A stretch of 64,000 nucleotides of DNA from the NCBI RefSeq assembly GCF_000328475.2, contig NC_026484.1, positions 496,001 through 560,000 on the forward strand. Reading direction: 5' to 3'. Both the position numbers and the translations under genes were made by a program. Shown in pieces: positions 1 through 10,024 of the stretch. The stretch is from Mycosarcoma maydis. Taxonomy: Eukaryota > Basidiomycota > Ustilaginomycetes > Ustilaginales. A model generated the notes under the pieces. It was not told the DNA's origin, searched no databases, and saw only the letters and a program-made list of their open reading frames with translations. Every line of letters starts with the position of its first letter. Within the stretch, counting starts at the first letter, position 1.

Positions 1-3000
1 CGCCTTCTGCAGATTGTCAATCACAACGTCGCTGGTCAGCAGTATGTCACTGCCGGTGACCTTGTGGCCCTCACCACGCTCGGCAATGTGCTCAACTTTA
101 TCAAGATCCAGAAGATTGACCTCAAGAAGCTCAACGAGATCATGCCCATCGAGGAGGTGCGCGAGAAGCTCGCCGAGATTGTCCGCGAGGTTCTTTCTGC
201 TGCGCTCGAGGAGGAGATGAAAGGCCGCATCGAGCTCAAGCGTGGTTTCGCCACCATTCCTCTGCCTGGTATCGACGTGCCCTTCCACTCGCGCTACCTC
301 ACCGGTGGTGTGGCTCCCTTCCGATCGTACCTGTCGAAGCGCATCAATGTCGACGCTATCCGCCCTCAGCTGCTGGTTGGACGTTACATTCCCAACTTGG
401 TCGCTGCTCCCTTCGAGCTGTCCAAGTCGTACGCCGAGCTCATCTTCGCTCAGACCGATTCGCCTCGCCTCGACAAGGTGCTCAAGAACTGGGAGAAGGA
501 CGAGTGGGAGTCGCCCGATCGCGTGCAGAGGCTGACCGCCACGCTTGTCGTCGAGTTGCTCGCCTATCAGTTTGCTTCACCCGTTCGCTGGATCGAGACG
601 CAGGACATCTTTTTCACAGACTACAACTTCGAGAGGCTTGTCGAGTTCGGTCCCAGCCCTACGCTCGTCGGTATGGCCAAGCGTACCCAGGCGCTCAAGT
701 ACTCGGCTGTTGACCTCGCTCAAGGTCGCAAGCGTGTCATGTACTGCTCAAGCAAAGACAAGGAGGCGCTCTACTACGCCTTTGCGGATGACGAGAGCGA
801 AGTCGAAGCTGCTCCCGCCGAGACTTCAGCTGCTGCTCCTGTAGCTGCTGCCCCCACCCCCGTTGCTGCGATTGCTGCTCCTGCCGCTTCCGGTGGTGCT
901 GCTGCTGCTGCCGTGCCTGATGAGCCGCTCAAGGCTGTTGACACCGTCCGAGCTATCTTGGCGCAGAAGCTCAAGAAAAACATCTCCGAGGTGCCTCTTT
1001 CCAAGTCGATCAAGGACTCAGTCGGAGGAAAGTCGGTACTCAGCAACGAGCTCGTCTCGGATCTCTTGGCCGAGTTCGGCAACCTGCCTGAACGAGGTGA
1101 AGAGCTTCCCCTCGAGGAGCTTGGTAGTGCTCTCCAGGCAGGCTACACCGGTACTCTTGGAAAGACCACTTCCAACTTGGTGACTCGAACTGTCGCCGGA
1201 AAGCTGCCTGGTGGCTTCAATCTTTCCGCCGTCAAGTCACACTTCCAGAAGGCTTGGGGTCTTGGCGCCGGTCGCACTGATGGTGCTTTGCTCGTTGCTG
1301 TCACTATGGAGCCCGCTAAGCGTCTTGGCTCCGAGGCTGAGGCCAAAACTTGGCTCGACTCGGTCGCTCAGACCTACGCCCAGCTTGCTGGCATCAGCCT
1401 CGCCCAGGCTAGCGTCGGCGGCGGAGGCGGTGGCTCGGGTGGGGTTGCCATCAGCAGCGAGGAGCTCGACAAGCTCAAAGCTCAACAGGATGAGCACGTT
1501 CGTCGCCAGATCCAGGTGCTCGAGCGTTACCTCAACATGGATGGCCGAGCAGGCGGACGTCTCGCGGAGAGCACCAAGGCTGAGCTCGAGGCAGCTCAGG
1601 CCCAGCTCGACGCGATCGCTGCTGAGCATGGTGACACGTACACTAACGGTATCATGCCCAAGTTTACCGAGAAGAAGGTGCGACACTTTAGCTCGTACTG
1701 GAACTGGGCTCGCCAAGACGCTATGACGCTCTTGTACGACATTATCTACGGTCGCCTCACCACCGTCGACCGAGAAATCACTGCTCGTTGCATCACGCTC
1801 ATGAACCGTGCTGACCCGAGCTTGCTGCGATACATGCAGTACCACATCGACCAGATCGACGCCAACCAGGGCCCCACTTATGCACTCGCCAAGGAGTACG
1901 GTCAACAGCTCATCGAGAACTGCCGCGAGGCTTGCTCTGAGGATGCCGTCTACAAGGAAGTTCACGCCCCCACTGCTCCTCACACCGAGATCGACGCTCG
2001 CGGCAACATTGCCTACAGCGAGGTCAAGCGTGTCGGTGTCCGAAAGCTCGAGGCGTACGTCAAGGAGATGGCCGCTGGTAGCCGTCTACTCGGCGCTGGC
2101 AGCCAGGTCAACCTCGACAAGGCGCAAGAGAACGTCGCCAAGCTGTGGACGCTCATTCGCAACGAGCCTTCGGTCAGCAAGCTCAGCAAGGCCACCATCA
2201 AGAGCTTGTACAGCGAAGTGGTACGATCGCTCGGCCCGGCTCGCCAGGCTCGTGCTCCCGTTCGCCAGGCTCCTCGCAACCGTCGCCTCAGCTCGAGCAC
2301 GCAGAGACCCCAGGTTTCGGACGCTGCTTCCACTGAGGACCGCACTCCTTTCCTCCACGTCAAGAGAAAGGTGGCTGGTCAGTGGCAGCTCAGCCGCAAG
2401 CTCACCTCGGTCTACCTCGACATTCTTGGCGAGATGGCCTCGCAAGGTGTTAGCTTCAAGGGCCGCAATGCGCTGCTCACCGGTGTCGGCAAAGCTTCCA
2501 TTGGTGTCGAGGTTGTCAAGGGTCTCCTGGCCGGTGGAGCTCGTGTCGTGATCACCACCTCGAGCTACAGCCGTAGCGTCGTCGAGTACTACCAGCGCAT
2601 CTACCAGGAGGTGGGTTCGCGCGGTTCGACACTCACCGTTGTTCCCTTCAACCAGGCTTCCAAGCAGGACGTCGACAACCTCGTCAAGTACATCTACGGC
2701 TCGCTTGACCTCGACCTCGACTTTGTGGTGCCCTTCGCTGCCATCTCGGAGAACGGCCGAGAGATCGATGGCATCGACGACAAGTCTGAGCTGGCTCACC
2801 GTCTCATGCTTACCAACCTGGTTCGTCTTCTTGGTGCCATCAAGACCGAGAAGGCTAGCCGCAACTTCGACACTCGTCCCACTCAGGTGCTTCTTCCCCT
2901 TTCGCCTAACCATGGCACTTTCGGTGGCGACGGTCTCTACGGTGAGAGCAAGCTTGGTCTCGAGACGCTGCTCAACCGATGGGAGAGCGAGAGCTGGGGC

Positions 3001-5823
3001 CAGTACCTTTGCATCACTGGTGCCATCATCGGTTGGTGCCGTGGTACCGGTCTCATGTCTTCGTCCAACACCGTTGCGGAAGAGATCGAGAAGCTCGGCT
3101 GCCGCACCTTTAGCACCACCGAGATGGCTTTCAACTTGCTCGGTCTATTGGCTCCGACTGTTTCGGCTGTCAGCCAGGTCGAGGCTCTGCTTGTTGACCT
3201 CAACGGCGGCATGGACAAGATCGTTGACCTCGCCGAGCAGACGGGCAAATTCCGTGCTGCCATTCAGGAGGCGTCGTCGACTAAGCGTGCGCTCGTCGCC
3301 GACAACTCGGCTGACTTCAAGGTCATCAAGGGCTCTGCTGCCGAGGCGCTACACAAGAAGGTCCACATCAACCCTCGCAGCAACTTTACCTTCCGCTTCC
3401 CCGAAGTCGGTAGCCTGCAGCTCAACCGCGAGATCGCCAAGAGCTACTCGCAGATGGACCTCGAGAAGGTCGTTGTCATTACCGGTTTCGCTGAGGTGGG
3501 TCCATGGGGTTCGTCGCGCACTCGATGGGAGATGGAGGCCTTTGGCCACCTCACCAACGAGGGTGTCATCGAGCTCGCTTGGATCATGGGCTTGATCAAG
3601 CACCACGACGGCCAACTCAAGTCCGGCGCAACCTATGTCGGCTGGGTCGATGTCAAGAGTGGCGAGCCCGTCGACGACAAGGACATTCGTGCCAACTACG
3701 AGGAGCACATCATTAAGCACGCTGGTATCCGCCTCATCGAGCCCGAGCTGTTCCGCAACTACGACCCCAACCGCAAGGGCTTCCAACAGGAAATCGAGCT
3801 CAATCACGACCTCGAACCGTTCGAGGTGTCGGCCGAGGAGGCGTCCAAGTACAAGCTCGAGCACGGCGACAAGGTCGACAGTTGGCAAGACGCCAACACT
3901 GGTGGATGGTTTGTCGTGCTCAAGAAAGGTGCGCGCATCTTTGTGCCCAAGGCAGTCGCCTTTGATCGTCTTGTCGCCGGTCAGCTTCCCACTGGCTGGT
4001 CTGGTCAGCGCTACGGTATCCCCGACGACATTGTGTCGCAGGTCGACCGCACCACGCTCTGGGCGCTCGTCTGTGCCTCGGAGGCGCTCATCAACTCGGG
4101 TGTCTCGGACCCTTACGAGCTGTACAAGCACTTCCACCCTAGCAAAGTCGGAAGCTGTATTGGTTCAGGTATGGGTGGTATGACGTCTCTCAGCAAGATG
4201 TTCCGCGACCGCCGCAACGACACGGATGTGCAGAACGACATTCTGCAAGAGACCTTCATCAACTCGGTAGCTGGTTGGGTCAACCTGCTCGTCATGTCGG
4301 CGGCTGGTCCCATCAAGACCGTGGTCGGTGCTTGTGCCACTGCGCTCCAGTCGATCGACGTCGCCGTCGAGACTATTCTGTCTGGTAAGGCCGAGCTCAT
4401 GCTTGCTGGTGGTTTCGATGACCTTTCCGAAGAGGGTTCGTACGAGTTCGCGAACATGAAGGCCACTTCGAACGGCAAGGAGGAGCTGGCTGCCGGACGA
4501 GAGCCTTCGGAGCACTCGCGTCCCTTCTCGACCTCGCGCAGCGGTTTCATGGAATCGCAGGGTTGCGGTGTTCAGGTGCTCACTACCGCCGCCAACGCTA
4601 TCAAGCTAGGCATGCCTATTCAGAGTATTGTCGCCTACTCGAACACGCACACTGACGGTGCTGGCCGCTCGCTGCCCGCTCCTGGTCACGGTGTGATCGG
4701 CAGTGCCGACGGCATGCAGCGTGCTCTAGCCCGTTTCAACCTTACTGCCGACGACATTGGTGTCATCTCGGCGCACATGACTGCCACCAAGGCCAACGAC
4801 AAGAACGAGTCGCACGTCTACCAGGAGCTATTCACGCGCATGGGACGCACACCTGGTCACGCTGTGCCCGTTATGGCTCAGAAGTGGCTCTGCGGTCACG
4901 CCAAGGGCGGTGCCGCCGCCTGGGCTCTCAATGGTGTAATGCAGGCGTTGCACACGTCGATCGTCTGCGGTAATCGCAACGCAGATGACATTTCGCCAGA
5001 GCTCCAGAAGTTTGATATGCTGCTGTACAACTCGACTTCCATTCACCGAACGCCGCACCACGTCAACGCCGCTGCCGTCTCTTCGTTCGGTTTCGGTCAA
5101 GTCGGTGGTATCATCCTTGTGCTGCACGCAGCTCACATTCTCGGTCGTCTTTCGGACAAGGCATTCGAAGAGTACGTTGCACGACGCAAGGCTCGTCAGC
5201 ACCAGACTTATACTCGCATGCACTCGGCTCTCACGAAGGAGGATCTGGTGCGCATCAAGGACAATCGCCCTTGGCCCGCCGAGCTCGAGGACCAGGTGTT
5301 GATGAACCTCAACGCCCGTGCGGTCGAGATTGGCGACAGCTACGGCTTCAAGGCACCTCTCCCCCCTATGCCTGCTCTCGCCACGGTCGAGGATACCATC
5401 GTTCCTGCGAAGCCCGCCAACGTGGCTGCTCAGCAGGAGAACCTGGAGAAGATGATGGGTCACGTCGCTGGCGTCGGCATCGACTGCGAGAAGATCTCGA
5501 CATTCCCTTCGGACAATGACAACTTTGTCTCAAGGAACTTTACCGATGTCGAGATCGAGTACTGCCGCGCTCAGCCCGATCCACGTGCTTCGTTCTGCGG
5601 TCGCTTCTGTGCCGCTGAAGCAGTTGTCAAGTCGCTGGGTGTTCGCACTCAAGGCGCCGGTGCCTCGCTCAAGGATGTCGAGATTGTGCCCACTCCTGAG
5701 GGCCCACAGGTCAAGCTGTACGGCGAGGCGCTCAAGGCCTCTAACGGCTCGCGCTTCCTAGTCTCGATCTCGCACGGTGACGATACGGCTATGGCCATCG
5801 TACACCGCTTGCCTAGCGCTTGA
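1..5823 (+). CDS. Fused (beta-alpha) fungal type I fatty acid synthase, 3' part
   Basis: Cytosolic synthesis of long-chain acyl-CoA from acetyl- and malonyl-CoA. The frame is already open at base 1, so the gene starts upstream of the window; the first ATG inside (64) is internal. Counting from base 64, the order is: C-terminal end of the malonyl/palmitoyl transferase as at the end of yeast Fas1 (about 1-150), then directly the N-terminal part of yeast Fas2 (about 160-230, motif ASPVRWIETQD). An Ala-rich linker leads to the acyl carrier domain, whose GGKS serine (about 324) is the phosphopantetheine site. Next come a Gly-rich linker, ketoreductase (from about 800, TGVGKASIG), ketosynthase (GACATA, Cys about 1424; later His motifs SAHMTATK and CGHAKGG) and a C-terminal phosphopantetheinyl transferase (GVGIDCEKI). 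There is no stop or intron between the Fas1-like and Fas2-like parts, so the two subunits are one polypeptide. Function is secure; the gene name depends on the missing 5' part. Confidence 0.97.
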   Translation, partial: RLLQIVNHNVAGQQYVTAGDLVALTTLGNVLNFIKIQKIDLKKLNEIMPIEEVREKLAEIVREVLSAALEEEMKGRIELKRGFATIPLPGIDVPFHSRYLTGGVAPFRSYLSKRINVDAIRPQLLVGRYIPNLVAAPFELSKSYAELIFAQTDSPRLDKVLKNWEKDEWESPDRVQRLTATLVVELLAYQFASPVRWIETQDIFFTDYNFERLVEFGPSPTLVGMAKRTQALKYSAVDLAQGRKRVMYCSSKDKEALYYAFADDESEVEAAPAETSAAAPVAAAPTPVAAIAAPAASGGAAAAAVPDEPLKAVDTVRAILAQKLKKNISEVPLSKSIKDSVGGKSVLSNELVSDLLAEFGNLPERGEELPLEELGSALQAGYTGTLGKTTSNLVTRTVAGKLPGGFNLSAVKSHFQKAWGLGAGRTDGALLVAVTMEPAKRLGSEAEAKTWLDSVAQTYAQLAGISLAQASVGGGGGGSGGVAISSEELDKLKAQQDEHVRRQIQVLERYLNMDGRAGGRLAESTKAELEAAQAQLDAIAAEHGDTYTNGIMPKFTEKKVRHFSSYWNWARQDAMTLLYDIIYGRLTTVDREITARCITLMNRADPSLLRYMQYHIDQIDANQGPTYALAKEYGQQLIENCREACSEDAVYKEVHAPTAPHTEIDARGNIAYSEVKRVGVRKLEAYVKEMAAGSRLLGAGSQVNLDKAQENVAKLWTLIRNEPSVSKLSKATIKSLYSEVVRSLGPARQARAPVRQAPRNRRLSSSTQRPQVSDAASTEDRTPFLHVKRKVAGQWQLSRKLTSVYLDILGEMASQGVSFKGRNALLTGVGKASIGVEVVKGLLAGGARVVITTSSYSRSVVEYYQRIYQEVGSRGSTLTVVPFNQASKQDVDNLVKYIYGSLDLDLDFVVPFAAISENGREIDGIDDKSELAHRLMLTNLVRLLGAIKTEKASRNFDTRPTQVLLPLSPNHGTFGGDGLYGESKLGLETLLNRWESESWGQYLCITGAIIGWCRGTGLMSSSNTVAEEIEKLGCRTFSTTEMAFNLLGLLAPTVSAVSQVEALLVDLNGGMDKIVDLAEQTGKFRAAIQEASSTKRALVADNSADFKVIKGSAAEALHKKVHINPRSNFTFRFPEVGSLQLNREIAKSYSQMDLEKVVVITGFAEVGPWGSSRTRWEMEAFGHLTNEGVIELAWIMGLIKHHDGQLKSGATYVGWVDVKSGEPVDDKDIRANYEEHIIKHAGIRLIEPELFRNYDPNRKGFQQEIELNHDLEPFEVSAEEASKYKLEHGDKVDSWQDANTGGWFVVLKKGARIFVPKAVAFDRLVAGQLPTGWSGQRYGIPDDIVSQVDRTTLWALVCASEALINSGVSDPYELYKHFHPSKVGSCIGSGMGGMTSLSKMFRDRRNDTDVQNDILQETFINSVAGWVNLLVMSAAGPIKTVVGACATALQSIDVAVETILSGKAELMLAGGFDDLSEEGSYEFANMKATSNGKEELAAGREPSEHSRPFSTSRSGFMESQGCGVQVLTTAANAIKLGMPIQSIVAYSNTHTDGAGRSLPAPGHGVIGSADGMQRALARFNLTADDIGVISAHMTATKANDKNESHVYQELFTRMGRTPGHAVPVMAQKWLCGHAKGGAAAWALNGVMQALHTSIVCGNRNADDISPELQKFDMLLYNSTSIHRTPHHVNAAAVSSFGFGQVGGIILVLHAAHILGRLSDKAFEEYVARRKARQHQTYTRMHSALTKEDLVRIKDNRPWPAELEDQVLMNLNARAVEIGDSYGFKAPLPPMPALATVEDTIVPAKPANVAAQQENLEKMMGHVAGVGIDCEKISTFPSDNDNFVSRNFTDVEIEYCRAQPDPRASFCGRFCAAEAVVKSLGVRTQGAGASLKDVEIVPTPEGPQVKLYGEALKASNGSRFLVSISHGDDTAMAIVHRLPSA

Positions 5824-6502
5824 GCGGTCGTTTGATGATGATAGCGCCTTGGTGCATAATCGAGCTTGTTCCCTTTCAAGTCTTGTTCCCTTCTCTCTTT
5901 GCCCTGTTGCATCTTCAGGCTTACTGAAGCCTAGCAACGTCGGAAGCGCCACTCGAACGAATCTCTAACACACTCGTATTTTTTGCAATTGGGTCCACAG
6001 TTGAACGGGCGCGCTGTGATTCGATGCAGGGACGGAATCGTCAACCGACCCCGTTTCGTTTCTTTCCGCCGCCTAGTTCAACCTCAAATGCAATTTGCTA
6101 TGGCTCTCGTTCGCCTGCGCGCTTCCATGCCTCGCTTGCTCTTTTCGTCTCTCGTCCTTCGCCACTCAGACCTTTGCAAAGCTCTTCGATGTTGGCAGCA
6201 TCCACAGCGACTCGTCACCGCTGTTTGCTACTGCCACTCGACTTGTTTGCTGCTGGTCACATTAGCCTCGTGATCATCCACCTTTCGCTCCATCATAGAT
6301 AGTCCGTTCGATTCCTCTTGGTTACCTTGGCTCGTGTCAGAGTTATGTTTGAAATGTCATGATTGGTTCCGCTTCTCGTTGGCTCTGCATAACTTAGTGA
6401 AGAATCACGATTTCAGACTGAGAAAACGGCATGTGTTCACGGGAGGTGGGACACGGCGCAAGCACGAAGGAGCCGACAGACCACATGCAACGTCGTGCGT
6501 GC

Positions 6503-6571
6503 GAACCAGGAACCAAGAACCACGAACCACGAACCACGAACCACGAACCACGAACCACGAACCACGAACCT
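6503..6571. repeat. 7-bp tandem array, unit GAACCAC
   Basis: Nine near-identical head-to-tail heptamers: the first two units read GAACCAG and GAACCAA, followed by seven perfect GAACCAC copies and a broken tenth unit. The period is exactly 7 bp throughout. The unit differs from the window's common GATTCAC heptamer by two adjacent substitutions. Confidence 0.95.
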
Positions 6572-7153
6572 GGCGTGTGGAAAAACAAATGAATGTTAAG
6601 ATCGGCGTGCCTACAATTCACGATTCGTGATTCTTGATTCGTGATTGTCATGCGGGCCCGTCGCTGCAAAACGTGAAACTCGTGACTTCGTCATGGGCAA
6701 AACACAGCCTCGAGACATGCCGAGACTCAAGACTCGGCGTCTTGGCAAAAACGGGCGGTCTTCACGGCTCCTCCCGACTGTCGTGTGTCTAACTGCCGAG
6801 CTGGAAACCTCAGAAGGACCCTGTGCGTGCCTAAGTCCCGAGATAACTTCGTGACGAGTCGTGAGTCTATCAGCCGAACGAAGCAGCAGCTCTAGCCGGC
6901 GCTGGCAGCTCACGCTCTTGGCTCCACATCTTTTGTGGGATAGTCACGAGCGTGACTTTACGACATGCGCGTTTCGAACAAGCGGTCTGCTGAGTCGCAA
7001 TTTGATGCATGTTCTCATCACCTTTTCCGCCTTGGACCATCACCATTCAAGTGATGCATTCCGCCTCCAGTTCGTGACGGACAACTGCTGCGGACAGGCT
7101 TGTTTGCGAATCGCCGCTGGTTTCGGCGCGCGCGCTTAGCATTTGCGGCTACT

Positions 7154-7200
7154 ATTCACGATTCACGATTCACGATTCACGATTCACGATTTGTGATTCT
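7154..7200. repeat. 7-bp tandem array, unit ATTCACG
   Basis: Five perfect ATTCACG copies (7154-7188) followed by a degenerate inverted-sense stretch. This is the commonest form of the heptamer family in the window. It lies about 130 bp upstream of the RING-gene start codon. Confidence 0.95.
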
Positions 7201-7329
7201 CGCATTTTTTACCGGCGCTAGATCAGTGGCTAGGCGCTGTCCTGTACAACACTCTCCTCACCTCGATCGGTCATCGACATTTGGCTGGCGTCAGGCTGGA
7301 CTGACACAGTCTCACCAAGCTTGAGAAGC

Positions 7330-9072
7330 ATGTCGACTAACGCAGAAACGGTGACAGCCGTGCCTGGAGTGCCTACTCCGACCATCGACGACGGCGCAAA
7401 TGCTACCTCCAACGCCAACAATCCACGGATCCAACAGGACGGACCTTCGCTTACTGAAGCGCTCACGCTTCGTCGCAATCTGCTGCAGTCGCTATGGATG
7501 GGTGTTCGACAACTGCCGCGAGGACGACGCATCGTTCTGATGATCCGATTGGCCGTTTCTTTCGCCCAAATTGTAGCCTTCATCCCAATCCTCGCGCTAC
7601 CCGGCTCGCACCACGTTTCACCTTCTCACGAGGCCGGCAGAGTCTGCAATCCAGACAGCCTCTTCAAGTATCTTGTGGTGCACATTGTTCGACTGGCGCT
7701 CGACATTCCTGTAGAACTCTATCTGGGGCTCAGCCCACACCGTACACGGCGAGGTCGACGAGCTGGACCTGAGGCACGTGCCATCGCTGAACGTGACCGA
7801 CCATTGGGTTCAGAATACCTCGACATGAAGATAGGCAAGATCAGCACGGTCCTTGGCATAGCCTCTTTGGTCATCTTTTTCGTCGGCAACGCTATTGTCT
7901 ACAGCTCGACCGAATGCTCGCAGAAACCAGCCGAGGCCGTGCCGCTCTTCTGGACAGCACTGGCTTCGCTCATCGTGGTGTACGTCTTCATTCTCGAGAT
8001 TGCTCTGCTGGCATTTCTGATCGTTTGCGCATTGCCATTGTTGATCATGGTGATGCGCGCGTTGGGCTTGGCGCATCGGCTACCACAGAGGGAGCTACAC
8101 CCCGAGACAGGCAAGATCGATCAGAAGGAGGTGGACAAGCGCGTCAAGTTGGTTTACTATACACCTGCTGAGGAGGAACAAGACGATGCTCACCATGACG
8201 ATGAGAGTACTGGCGTGGAAGCGCAAGAACAGCTTGACCAGCAAGGTCGTGAGGGCAACATCGAGACAGTCGCACAGAACGAATCCACACCAGCTCGTCC
8301 GGGCATTGGATCTAGGCAATCGACACAAGTGTCTGTTAGAACCGTTGTGCATCCCGCGCTGGGACGTCTGCGACGCTTAAGTCGACTCTTGATAGCTCGT
8401 CGTCGTTCCGAAACGTCGTCTTCCCGCTTGAATCATCTCAAATCCGCCCGCGACTCTGGCAATGCCTCGACGTTGTCGAGCAGCACTTTGAGCGCCGAAA
8501 CCGGAGCGGCACGATCAGCAGCGCAATCGAAGTTATCCGCCAGGCAGCGACGAGGAAAACAACTCAAATATCCACTCCACCCACTACCTGCACACCGCGC
8601 TACCTGCCCCATCTGTCTCTGCGACTTTGAAGAGCCTCAACTGGACGACGAGCCGGAGTCGGAAATCGAACCCGAGCCTTTGCGGCTGCTAGAGTGCGGA
8701 CATGTGATGCATAAGACATGTGTCGATCAGTGGTTGACCACTGTCTCTGGGAGGTGTCCGGTGTGTCAGAAAGCGGTGATTCCGCAGATCGTCGACGAAA
8801 GCCGAGTGCCTTCGACCACACAGGGACAAGTGGCTGATGCTGCAGGGCAAACGTTGGGCCAGCAGCAGCCGACCGAAGCCGAGCACATAGCAGAAGAGCG
8901 AGATCCGGCTCGGATTGCTGCAGCCCCCGCGATCGAGGCACATCCAGCAGAAGCACACTGCCAGAACAGTACGGCGAGCACACATCTTGCTGGTGCAAGC
9001 GGAAGCACGACGATTTCCGACGCTGGACCTCAAGAATCGCACGAATTGCAACGTTTGCCATCGGGTGTGTAA
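7330..9072 (+). CDS. Multi-pass membrane RING-H2 protein (probable E3 ubiquitin ligase)
   Basis: Predicted to transfer ubiquitin to membrane or membrane-associated targets. The first ATG in frame is 7330, giving 580 residues. The N-terminal third holds four to five hydrophobic segments: IVLMIRLAVSFAQIVAFIP, LFKYLVVHIVRLALDIPVEL, TVLGIASLVIFFVGNAIVY and a long pair around WTALASLIVVYVFILEIALL. A polar, Ser/Arg-rich cytosolic stretch follows. The RING-H2 finger spans residues about 426-480: CPIC, then an acidic insertion, CGHVMHKTC, and CPVC, a C3H2C3 pattern. The C-terminal tail is acidic and low in complexity. The acidic insert between the second and third metal ligands makes the finger longer than usual. 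Substrate and membrane are unknown. It is convergent with the next gene, 205 bp away. Confidence 0.88.
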   Translation: MSTNAETVTAVPGVPTPTIDDGANATSNANNPRIQQDGPSLTEALTLRRNLLQSLWMGVRQLPRGRRIVLMIRLAVSFAQIVAFIPILALPGSHHVSPSHEAGRVCNPDSLFKYLVVHIVRLALDIPVELYLGLSPHRTRRGRRAGPEARAIAERDRPLGSEYLDMKIGKISTVLGIASLVIFFVGNAIVYSSTECSQKPAEAVPLFWTALASLIVVYVFILEIALLAFLIVCALPLLIMVMRALGLAHRLPQRELHPETGKIDQKEVDKRVKLVYYTPAEEEQDDAHHDDESTGVEAQEQLDQQGREGNIETVAQNESTPARPGIGSRQSTQVSVRTVVHPALGRLRRLSRLLIARRRSETSSSRLNHLKSARDSGNASTLSSSTLSAETGAARSAAQSKLSARQRRGKQLKYPLHPLPAHRATCPICLCDFEEPQLDDEPESEIEPEPLRLLECGHVMHKTCVDQWLTTVSGRCPVCQKAVIPQIVDESRVPSTTQGQVADAAGQTLGQQQPTEAEHIAEERDPARIAAAPAIEAHPAEAHCQNSTASTHLAGASGSTTISDAGPQESHELQRLPSGV

Positions 9073-9277
9073 CTTCTGCATGATGATATTGCAAGCACAG
9101 ACGCGGCGGGGCTGAACGCCGCCAGGCTGAAAAGCAAAAGTGTGAATTTGGCGAGCTGGATCGGGGAATGAGCGAGAATGCGAATGCGTGAGTGCCTGTG
9201 TTGCACGAATGAAGGCAATCGTGAATGTGAGTGAGGAAGATTTGTGTTTGCACTGGGAGGCCAAAGTGGGAGAGGGG

Positions 9278-10024
9278 TCAAGTGGAGGATTGAGGATCGT
9301 GATCTGCGAGAGTCCAGTCGTGTACGAGCGGTTTTGAGCGAGCCAAGAGGGACAAGGACTCGTAGGTGGATTGTTGGATGATTGTGGGGTCGTCAAGGGA
9401 AGGTTTGGGATGTGGGGGAGGCGGACGTTTTTGGAGAGGTTTCTTTGAGGGTGGTGGCGAGATGAGCGCAGCGCGTTTCGCAGCGGCCGAGTAGTTGAGT
9501 CTGTGAGCGCCTGTGGTTGGAGCGCAAGCGGTGCGTGGTGGTGCCGACGAGTCGTGGTCGCACCAGATATCGACGAATTTGGGCTCATGTGCATGTGTCG
9601 ACGAGCGTGAGAGCGTCGGTCCAAGTGTATGTATCGGTGTCACGTGTTTGGCTTTCGACGGTGCTACGCGATCCTCGAGTGTGCTTAAGAGGTTTGTGCG
9701 GATGCGTGCACGTTTTTCGCCAGTGCCAGCTACACCGCGCGCTGATGCGTCTACCGAAATGAGCTTACTGAGAAACTCATCCATGATATCCCTGAGCACG
9801 ACTGCGTCGTATGCGGGGGTGGGCAGCACCGAGTTTTGTTTCCGTTTGCGCCGTGCATCCGCTTGAATCGTCGGTACGCCATGATCGCATACCGAATGCG
9901 AGCATGACGCAGTCGCATGCAGAGCGTCGTGCAAGAGCGGTGTACTTTCCGAAGTGCCCGACAAGGACGAGCGCCGACGCGATGAAAAGCAGCACGGAAA
10001 CACGATACCGAGGAATGCTTCCAT
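9278..10024 (-). CDS. Small cysteine-anchored protein, possibly LAMTOR1/Ego1-like
   Basis: 248 residues from the ATG at 10024, which has good context (GCCATGG). The frame stays open upstream to 10138 but without another convincing start. The N-terminus reads MEAFLGIVFPCCFSSRRR and is soon followed by ESTPLL. A CC pair next to basic residues suggests palmitoylation, and the acidic dileucine suggests endosome or vacuole targeting. About residue 85 a helical stretch (AVVLRDIMDEFLSKLISVD) recalls the conserved helix of Ragulator scaffolds (LAMTOR1, yeast Ego1), which would tether TORC1 signalling to the vacuole. The rest is basic, Ser/Pro-rich and unrecognised. There is no MG myristoylation start, which counts against a standard LAMTOR1. 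The coding call is moderate and the function is tentative. Confidence 0.5.
   Translation of the reverse strand: MEAFLGIVFPCCFSSRRRSSLSGTSESTPLLHDALHATASCSHSVCDHGVPTIQADARRKRKQNSVLPTPAYDAVVLRDIMDEFLSKLISVDASARGVAGTGEKRARIRTNLLSTLEDRVAPSKAKHVTPIHTLGPTLSRSSTHAHEPKFVDIWCDHDSSAPPRTACAPTTGAHRLNYSAAAKRAALISPPPSKKPLQKRPPPPHPKPSLDDPTIIQQSTYESLSLLARSKPLVHDWTLADHDPQSST

Larger units (their letters stand above)
5824..7329. other. Intergenic region, 1.5 kb, repeat-bearing
   Basis: Lies between the FAS stop codon and the RING gene. It holds two 7-bp tandem arrays (6503-6571 and 7154-7200, listed separately) and a shorter imperfect stretch of the same kind near 6615-6650. Short ORFs here have no recognisable domains and poor codon use. 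It should contain the FAS 3' UTR and the RING promoter, but I cannot place either exactly. Confidence 0.6.

Noticed and set aside
1237..4137. Long open frames on the minus strand inside the fatty acid synthase gene (for example 1237-1983, 2086-2913, 3349-4137)
   Set aside because: They mirror the coding frame with strong G/C third-position bias, which removes antisense stop codons; no domains or proper starts.
7154..7200. Heptamer arrays as telomeric or CRISPR repeats
   Set aside because: Units lack the TTAGGG pattern, lie internally between genes, and have no spacers.
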